Below, piece after piece: positions 56,351 to 64,000 of a stretch of 64,000 nt of DNA. A program made the position numbers and the translations under genes. Origin of the DNA: Haliclona indistincta (Eukaryota > Porifera > Demospongiae > Haplosclerida > Chalinidae). The stretch's first letter is position 1. Each line of letters opens with the position of its first letter. The notes beneath the pieces were generated by a model. That model searched no databases. It was not told the DNA's origin and was given only the letters and a program-made list of their open reading frames with translations. The stretch covers positions 16,339,174-16,403,173 of the forward strand of contig OZ024785.1 in the NCBI GenBank assembly GCA_964017065.1. Reading direction: 5' to 3'.

Positions 56351-57807
56351 TGTTGTGTTGTTGATGGTACATGATAGTCTGGTCCAGTGAACTGATCTAG
56401 TCCAGTACTGTCGAACACTAGACACACACAACATGTCTGGGTCTGCCTCACTAGGGAATGAAGACTGCAGAGATACAGTATGAGAGAGGGGAGGGAGGGA
56501 GGGAGAGAGAGAGAGAGGTTGCTCAGTCATCATTCATATTTTTCAATTATGTGTTACTACATGTACTATATTAGTGTTCGGTGACTAGATGTGTTTATTT
56601 TGATATTAGCTCACGTCTGAATGTATTCCACATCAAATCTGCTGCTTAACCCTTTCACTTCTGACATCATTCCACTGTTGCTTAGCAACCGATAAAAGTA
56701 TAATGTAAACTGCACCAATACGAATGACCAAATATTTATAAGCAACGTTACATTTTATAGATGTACTCCTCATCTCTCTCTCTCTCTTTCCTTACCTTGG
56801 CCATTAGTGATGTGTGCAGTGCTGATAACCAGCGATACAGTGATGGTGGAGGTGTGCCAGGAGTGAGGCTAGTGCTACCGCTCATTGTGGTGGGGGAACT
56901 GGGTAGGCGTGGTCTGGACCGAATAGATGGTAACCGTGGCGACGTATCAGTAACCTGTAGGAATATGATAAACACAGTAACACACTATAACTACTAACAG
57001 GTGTCCCTGGAGCCTGTAGACCACACCACTGGAGCAGCTTAGAGTGAGACCCTTGAAGACACAGGAGACTGGGGAGGAACTGCCAGTCAGCCATCTTGAG
57101 TTGAGCCTGAACTAGATCCAGCAATATACCGAGCTCCAGACTAAGAGAGAGAGAGAGAGAGAGTGAGTGAGTGAGTGAGTGAGTGAGTGAGTGAGTGAGT
57201 GAGTGAGTGAGTGAGTGAGTGAGTGAGTGAGTGAGTGAGTGAGTGAGTGAGTGAGTGAGTGAGTGAGTGAGTGAGTGAGAGTGGGTGAGTGAGTGTGTCT
57301 AACCTATAGTTGTTCCTCAGTGGTGTCAGGTACTCATGATGGAATGTGTTCTTGTGTTTTTCTTGTGTGTCCTTCAGCACACGATACCATGATGAGCTGT
57401 TACCATGACAACCATCACCCATCAGCTCCTGACTCGTGTAACTAACGAACAAACAAATAATGAACGAAGAGAAAGGGAGGGAGGGAGGGAGGGGGGAGGG
57501 AGGGAGAGAGGAGAGAGGGAGGGAGGGAGAGAGGGAGGCCTAGGGAGGGAGAGAGGGGGAGGGAGAGAGAGGAGAGGATGCTCACACATCAGTCATGCTC
57601 TTCCTAGCTGCTATAAACTCAGCCACAGCTACCAGTAGTTCAGCCATTCTTCTCTCCCATACCATACCAGTGCCTCCTCTACCATGATAGTACACCTGCT
57701 GGACACGCCTACACTCAACCAGGATAGCATCATACTGGGCCTTGAGAGACTAGGAAGGAGGGAGGGAGGGAGTGAGGGAGAGAGAGAGGGAAGGAGGGGG
57801 AGGGAAG

Positions 57808-57838
<31 letters not shown>

Positions 57839-58262
57839 CTGTAGCACAGCAGCATATGTTCCAAACCTCTTTTTTGATGATCCATGATCGACCCACAAAG
57901 CTGAGATTATAGTAGCTGAGTTCAGCCATTGCCAGCTTGCCTAGTACACTCATGAACTCACACCAGTTAGTGGCACCAGCTCCCTTGCTCTCCCTCTCCC
58001 TATCCTACACCAAACACACACCATGTTAGTATCTCTCTCTCTCTCTAATGATGCTAGCTAGCTCACACACTGGTCTTTAGCTCTGTCAAAGTTGAATTTC
58101 GACAGCATAATAAAGTATGTCTCCAGTAGTGTCTCTTCTGGTGACCCCACACACACGTACTCTGATCCGACCATGGGACGACTAGCGCCATGACCTGAGC
58201 GAGAGTAGCAGCTATTGAGAGAGGAGCGGGAGATATTGCTTACCACCTGTAGCTGTCGCCAT
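56351..58262 (-). CDS. KICS2: KICSTOR complex subunit KICS2 (C12orf66 homologue), C-terminus in gap
   Basis: KICSTOR tethers GATOR1 to lysosomes and restrains mTORC1 when amino acids are scarce. Exons on the minus strand, all GT-AG and in frame: 58262-58244, 58194-58067, 58004-57867, 57749-57586, 57441-57304, 57140-56999, 56954-56796, 56709-56615, 56464 into the gap; about 365 residues visible. Family landmarks in order: EETLLETYFIMLSKFNFDRAK, FMSVLGKLAMAELSYYNL, ELLVAVAEFIAARKSM, FHHEYLTPLRNNY, LLDLVQAQLKMADWQFLPSL, SLYRWLSALHTSLMAK, FTLYFYRLL, SEVKGL, CLVFDSTGLDQFTGPDYH. About 100 C-terminal residues are not visible. It is head to head with AK2, with 112 bp between start codons. The first exon is only 19 bp. 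Confidence 0.88.
57159..57290. repeat. (GTGA)n microsatellite in KICS2 intron 5
   Basis: About 30 copies of GAGT/GTGA next to a (GA)n run that serves, on the minus strand, as the polypyrimidine tract of the acceptor at 57141. Confidence 0.97.
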
Positions 58263-58374
58263 TACAATAGAGGTGTGGTCTGACACACCTTCTCTATCCC
58301 ACGCATGCAGCTGCTGCAGCTAAGTCTAGTGTGTTTGTGAATCTCTCTCTCTCTCTGTGTGTTGCTGGTGTATA
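58263..58374. promoter_or_regulatory. Shared divergent promoter region of KICS2 and AK2
   Basis: 112 bp between the two start codons, with CACGCATGCAGCTGCTGCAG and a (CT)8 run before the AK2 ATG. Shared control is inferred from the spacing only. Confidence 0.5.
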
Positions 58375-60317
<1,943 letters not shown>

Positions 60318-60434
60318 TCCACTACTAGGACTCTAAGACTGAACCAATACTACTCTACTAATACTATAATAGTGTGTGCTAAAAGCATGTTATTTTTGTG
60401 TTTGCTTGTATGTGTCAAACCTGTGTCGACCGCA

Positions 60435-60454
60435 AAAAAAAATAGAAAAAAGAC
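60435..60454 (-). terminator. RNA polymerase III terminator
   Basis: On the minus strand the tRNA is followed by a T6 run and then a T9 run, the usual pol III stop. Confidence 0.8.
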
Positions 60455-60526
60455 GACCTTGCCAGGATTCGAACCTGGAATCTTCTGATCCGTAGTCAGA
60501 CGCGTTATCCGTTGCGCCACAAGGCC
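60455..60526 (-). tRNA. tRNA-Arg (anticodon ACG)
   Basis: 72 nt on the minus strand. The acceptor stem GGCCTTG/CAAGGTC pairs throughout (one G-U). The D-arm is GCGCAACGGATAACGC. The anticodon stem TCTGA/TCAGA encloses CTACGGA, giving anticodon ACG (Arg, CGN). The T-arm is CCAGGTTCGAATCCTGG. No intron, and no encoded CCA, as expected for a nuclear tRNA. Confidence 0.96.
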
Positions 60527-60801
60527 CACACGTTAGTAGAAATCACAACGGAGTAATGTTTCCTAACGACTAACTCGGCCCTTACAATTATGTCTTGGTC
60601 TTTACACTAGCAACGTAGTCCGTGTGTCTTCAGATATTCCATCAGCGCCAACTATCAATAAGTTGACGGAAGATCTTAATGAATGGGAGTGGCTCTCATA
60701 ATACCACCCTGTAAACTAGAGGAGATACAGAAATCAGCTCCACACAATTGGTGGAGGATACAATTACTACAGCACTGACTTGATTCAACTCCTGATGCAT
60801 C

Positions 60802-60876
60802 ATGGATTATGATAGTGACAGCACTGGACACCACACACTATCAGCTAAACTGAGAGAAAAGTACCATGACAACGAG
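60802..60876 (+). CDS. Possible orphan first exon
   Basis: ATG at 60802, 25 codons (MDYDSDSTGHHTLSAKLREK...), ending at GAG|GTAACC. The donor lies at the truncated edge of R1 copy E. It looks protein-like but no downstream exon was recognised, so this may be chance. Confidence 0.25.
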
Positions 60877-61246
60877 GTAACCAAAGCTACGCCATAACTC
60901 TAGAACGTAGCTTCATATACAAGTCTGCCGTGCTGTTCTGAAGTAAAGGGCGAACTCACTAGCTGTAAGGCAGCCAGCAATAGACAATTTTGTATTTACA
61001 TCAGCAACTAGATCGCCAGACGGCGTTCGCGAGGTAAGCAATCTCACGAACAGAGCCTTATAATCAAAATCCTTACAATTCATTTCCAAGCAAATATCGA
61101 CTTTAGCTTGTGTTGCACGTTTCAGCGCTTAGTTTTCATCGAGCGACGAGAAATCCTGCCGACAGACAGACACATACATACATACATACATACACAGATA
61201 CACAAACAGACTACCGTATGCCCCGTGGCTCCGCCCACCGAGGCAT
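60873..61246 (-). repeat. R1 repeat, copy E, truncated
   Basis: Reverse complement of copy A around 2143-2480 with high identity. It ends at the R1 palindrome (TGCCCCGTGGCTCCGCCCAC) at 61218-61246. The inner end is cut at the CGAGGTAACC motif. Confidence 0.85.
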
Positions 61247-61279
61247 AATGATCACTACACGTACAGCACAACAACACTA

Positions 61280-61790
61280 CAGGTACTGATGCATGTGTAC
61301 CACATCACTACACAGCTACTAACCCTACAGGTACTGATATATGTGTACCACAGCACAACAACACTACTAACCCTACAGGTACTGATACATGTGTACCACA
61401 TCACTACACAGCTACTAACCACAGGTACTGATACATGTGTACCACATCACTACACAGCTACTAACCCTACAGGTACTGATACATGTGTACCACATCACTA
61501 CACAGCTACTAACCCTACAGGTACTGATACATGTGTACCACATCACTACACAGCTACTAACACTACAGGTACTGATACATGTGTACCACATCACTACACA
61601 GCTACTAACCCTACAGGTACTGATACATGTGTACCACATCACTATACAGCTACTAACCCTACAGGTACTGATACATCATACATGTGTACCACATCACTAC
61701 ACAGCTACTAACCCTACAGGTACTGATATATGTGTACCACATCACTACACAGCTACTAACCCTTCAGGTATATGTGTACCACATCTCTAG
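61280..61790 (+). repeat. 48-bp tandem repeat, about 10 copies
   Basis: The unit contains ACAGGTACTGATACATGTGT and ACCACATCACTACACAGCTA, with minor changes. Each unit has a CTACAG|GTACTG boundary that resembles joined splice sites. Confidence 0.95.
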
Positions 61791-62275
61791 TTACTAGTCT
61801 GACTACTGTTCCTGCTACTACTGCACCTCTAGTTACTATTCTGACTACTGTTCCTGCTACTACTGCACCTCTAGTTACTAGTCTGACTACTGTTCCTGCT
61901 ACTACTGCACCTCTAGTTACTAGTCTGACTATACTGTTCCTGCTACTACTGCACTTCTAGTTACTAGTCTGACTACTGTTCCTGCTACTACTGCACCTCT
62001 AGTTACAACTCTGACTACTGTTCCTGCTACTACTGCACCTCTAGTTACTAGTCTGACTACTGTTCCTGCTACTACTGCACCTCTAGTTACTAGTCTGACT
62101 ACAGTTCCTGCTACTACTGCACCTCTAGTTACTAGTCTGACTACTGTTCCTGCTACTACTGCACCTCTAGTTACTACTCTGACTACTGTTCCTGCTACTA
62201 CTGCACCTCTAGTTACTACTCTGACTACTGTTCCTGCTACTACTGCACCTCTAGTTACTAGTCTGACTACTGTTC
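61791..62275 (+). repeat. 42-bp tandem repeat, Thr-rich if translated
   Basis: About 11-12 copies of a 42-bp unit (core ACTGTTCCTGCTACTACTGC). It reads as LVTSLTTVPATTAP repeats on the plus strand, broken by a 2-bp expansion near 61930. It could be a mucin-like exon or a plain minisatellite; no start or splice context supports a gene. Confidence 0.9.
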
Positions 62276-62737
62276 CTTAAAAAATGTTAAAAAATAGTGC
62301 AAAATTCACTGTTGTAGTTAAAACTACAGCACTGAAGACCAGTCAAACATCATGTAGTTATTATAACACAGCATGTCTAGTAGTCCATCGAGCTAGACCC
62401 AAAATTGAGAGTTTGGCAATAGGCTACATGTCTGGTTGACAGGGCAGTATTCATGATGATGTTGATGCTATCTTATACTGATTGCATCATAACATTGCAA
62501 TCATGTGATGTGCTATGATTAGCATTGTACTGTAATGAAAAACAAGTCATATCTGACCTTATTTTAAGTTTTAAAAAATACAAATTGATACTACCTTGCT
62601 TGTTATAATTATTCACAGTTCAAAAGGTAGACCAAGTACAATAGAGCCATCTGAAGCTCCATTGTTCAGATGGTAACCTTGTGTCCTAGGCTAGTCTATA
62701 GCTCATTTCTCATTCATTATTCATTATTCATTATTAC
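62276..62737. other. Gene-free spacer
   Basis: AT-rich with no recognised feature. It probably includes the 3' region of the Ig-like exon on the minus strand. Confidence 0.4.
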
Positions 62738-63207
62738 TTAATCACTGGTATTATATTGTGCTTTCGATGAATGGTATTTCACACACAATATACTGAGTAT
62801 TTTCAGCTGGGGTATAAAATTTGTACTACTTGCACCAGAAGTGACATGAAGCTCTTGAGCGGCAGTAGTCGGTTCTCCTCTCTCTTCATGTGCTTGAGTG
62901 ACACTGTCAGTCAGCTGTACACGTATGGTGCTAACACTACTGTTATGTTCTTTAACAATTGGAGGATCAACCATCAGTATATAGCACTGGACTTTCAGTT
63001 CATTATCATCGGATGTTATAGGATCAATAGTTAGACCAGTAGAGTTAGCGTTGAACCTGTCTGGCAGTGTGCCTGGACTATACTCAGCTCCTGATAAGCG
63101 CCATCGCACTAGTGGAGTTCTGCCACTTTCCACATTGACAGAACATTTCATAAAAATCTTTGAACTTATGTTCAATTTAACTTCACTTGGAGTTAACGTT
63201 AGATTGA
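62738..63207 (-). CDS. Ig-like domain exon
   Basis: After an acceptor (ATTACTACAG) on the minus strand the frame reads VNLTLTPSEVKLNISSKIFM, KCSVNVESGRTPLVRWRLSG, FNANSTGLTIDPITSDDNEL, KVQCYILM. This has the Cys, Trp and Cys spacing of an Ig domain and two N-glycosylation sequons. The frame runs on to a stop at 62738 through a Ser/Thr-rich tail without a clear membrane segment; the true exon may end earlier at a donor. Probably part of a cell-surface or secreted receptor whose other exons lie beyond 63.2 kb. Confidence 0.6.
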
Positions 63208-63435
63208 CTGTAGTAATTATTAATGCTTAGGTTAGGGTCCGCAATGAAAAAATCGACTGTCACAGATTCAGCGGGATGGCGACTCAGTGTGTAGAGTTAC
63301 TTGGTACGGACATAGAACGGATAGATATAGAAGCGCCAAGTCTTTCCTTTTTGCAGGAAAAAATAAAACGCTAAAAAATTAAGGGCGGAGCCTACGAATT
63401 GCTTATAAACTATTTTATATTCGAGTTACATTCGA

Positions 63436-64000
63436 TGCACGCGATACAGATTTGTTGTCAAGAATGCACAGCATCGTGCTGTCATGATTTCAACACTCTT
63501 CGAGGTCGCAACAGCTCCTCTGCATCGTTTTCAAGGCGAAATTTGGAATTGGGCGGGGTCTCCGAGACGCCACAATAATAGTTCTTGGTCTCTAGCGCTC
63601 TTGTACATCGTCCAATAGCAACCCTCATGCACTTTCTGTTCAAGTAGGGTAGCAATGTAATTGCACACCAAGTTTCATCAAGTTTATTTGCTTCCTTCCA
63701 CCAAATCCAAGAAATACTTCAAAATTTTGGATTTGGTGGAAGGAAGCAAATGAACTTGATGAAACTTGGTGTGCAATTACATTGCTACCCTACTTGGACA
63801 GAAAGTGCATGAGGGTTGATTTTGGACGATGTACAAGAGCGCTAGAGACCAAGAACTATTATTGTGGCGTCTCGGAGACCCCGCCCACTTCCAAATTTCG
63901 CCTTGAAAACGATGCAGAGGAGCTGTTGCGACCTCGAAGAGTGTTGAAATCATGACAGCACGATGCTGTGCATTCTTGACAACAAATCTGTATCGCGTGC
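63436..64000. repeat. Very large inverted repeat, about 270-bp arms, running to the window end
   Basis: The left arm starts GCACGCGATACAGATTTGTT and the right arm ends exactly at base 64000 with its complement. The loop is only about 20 bp (AAGAAATACTTCAAAATTTTG). The arms differ at a handful of positions. More paired sequence may exist beyond the window. Confidence 0.93.

Noticed and set aside
57588..57590. KICS2 exon-4 end at GAT|GTGTGA
   Set aside because: It shifts exon 5 out of frame. Moving the donor 2 bp to GTGAGC restores the family sequence.

Overview
This is eukaryotic, animal nuclear DNA. The gene models have canonical GT-AG introns, many only 40-150 bp long, and the conserved genes are metazoan-type: ACOT7, GATAD1, ESD, RPLP0, KICS2 and AK2. 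There is also a tRNA-Arg and a set of Death, ROC/COR, ZU5 and subtilase exons of the kind that are expanded in sponges and other early-branching animals. A compact demosponge genome (Amphimedon-like) is my best guess. That is inference; no species marker is visible.

Layout. Bases 1-14.9 kb form a gene-dense left block: an acyl-CoA thioesterase (ACOT7-like), GATAD1 (its last intron carries a 5.9-kb double minisatellite), S-formylglutathione hydrolase (ESD) and RPLP0. ESD and RPLP0 are head to head with 177 bp between start codons. GATAD1 and ESD converge with almost touching poly(A) signals. A subtilisin-like (S8) exon converges on RPLP0. The RPLP0 tail plus the S8 exon were duplicated to 17.9-19.1 kb, where the copy is dead.

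Bases 15-55 kb are a transposon-rich accessory block. It holds an essentially complete hAT element (20797-22789, 8-bp target duplication), a ZU5 gene, a 24-bp satellite interleaved with a 1.2-kb duplicated spacer, a ROC/COR GTPase exon, a degenerate ROC/COR copy, a linker exon and a Death-domain exon. It also holds a Tc1/IS630-like transposase wreck, two remnants of tyrosine-recombinase (Crypton/DUF3504-type) elements next to large hairpins, TTAA-site MITEs, and several fold-back elements with arms of 150-310 bp. The Death, linker and ROC/COR exons are all in one orientation and share compatible splice phase, so they may form one 14-kb gene.

Bases 56-60.5 kb are a second gene-dense block: KICS2 (KICSTOR subunit, interrupted by a 200-bp assembly gap) head to head with AK2, then a tRNA-Arg(ACG). 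Bases 60.8-64 kb hold repeats, a threonine-rich tandem repeat, an Ig-like exon and a large palindrome running to the window edge.

Best candidates for something undescribed: (1) a family of terminal-inverted-repeat elements with a long hairpin built into only one end, two of them linked to tyrosine-recombinase remnants; (2) a GATAD1 intron in which the 5' splice site itself has been amplified about 17 times in tandem, followed by about 168 copies of a 3'-splice-site-like 33-bp unit.
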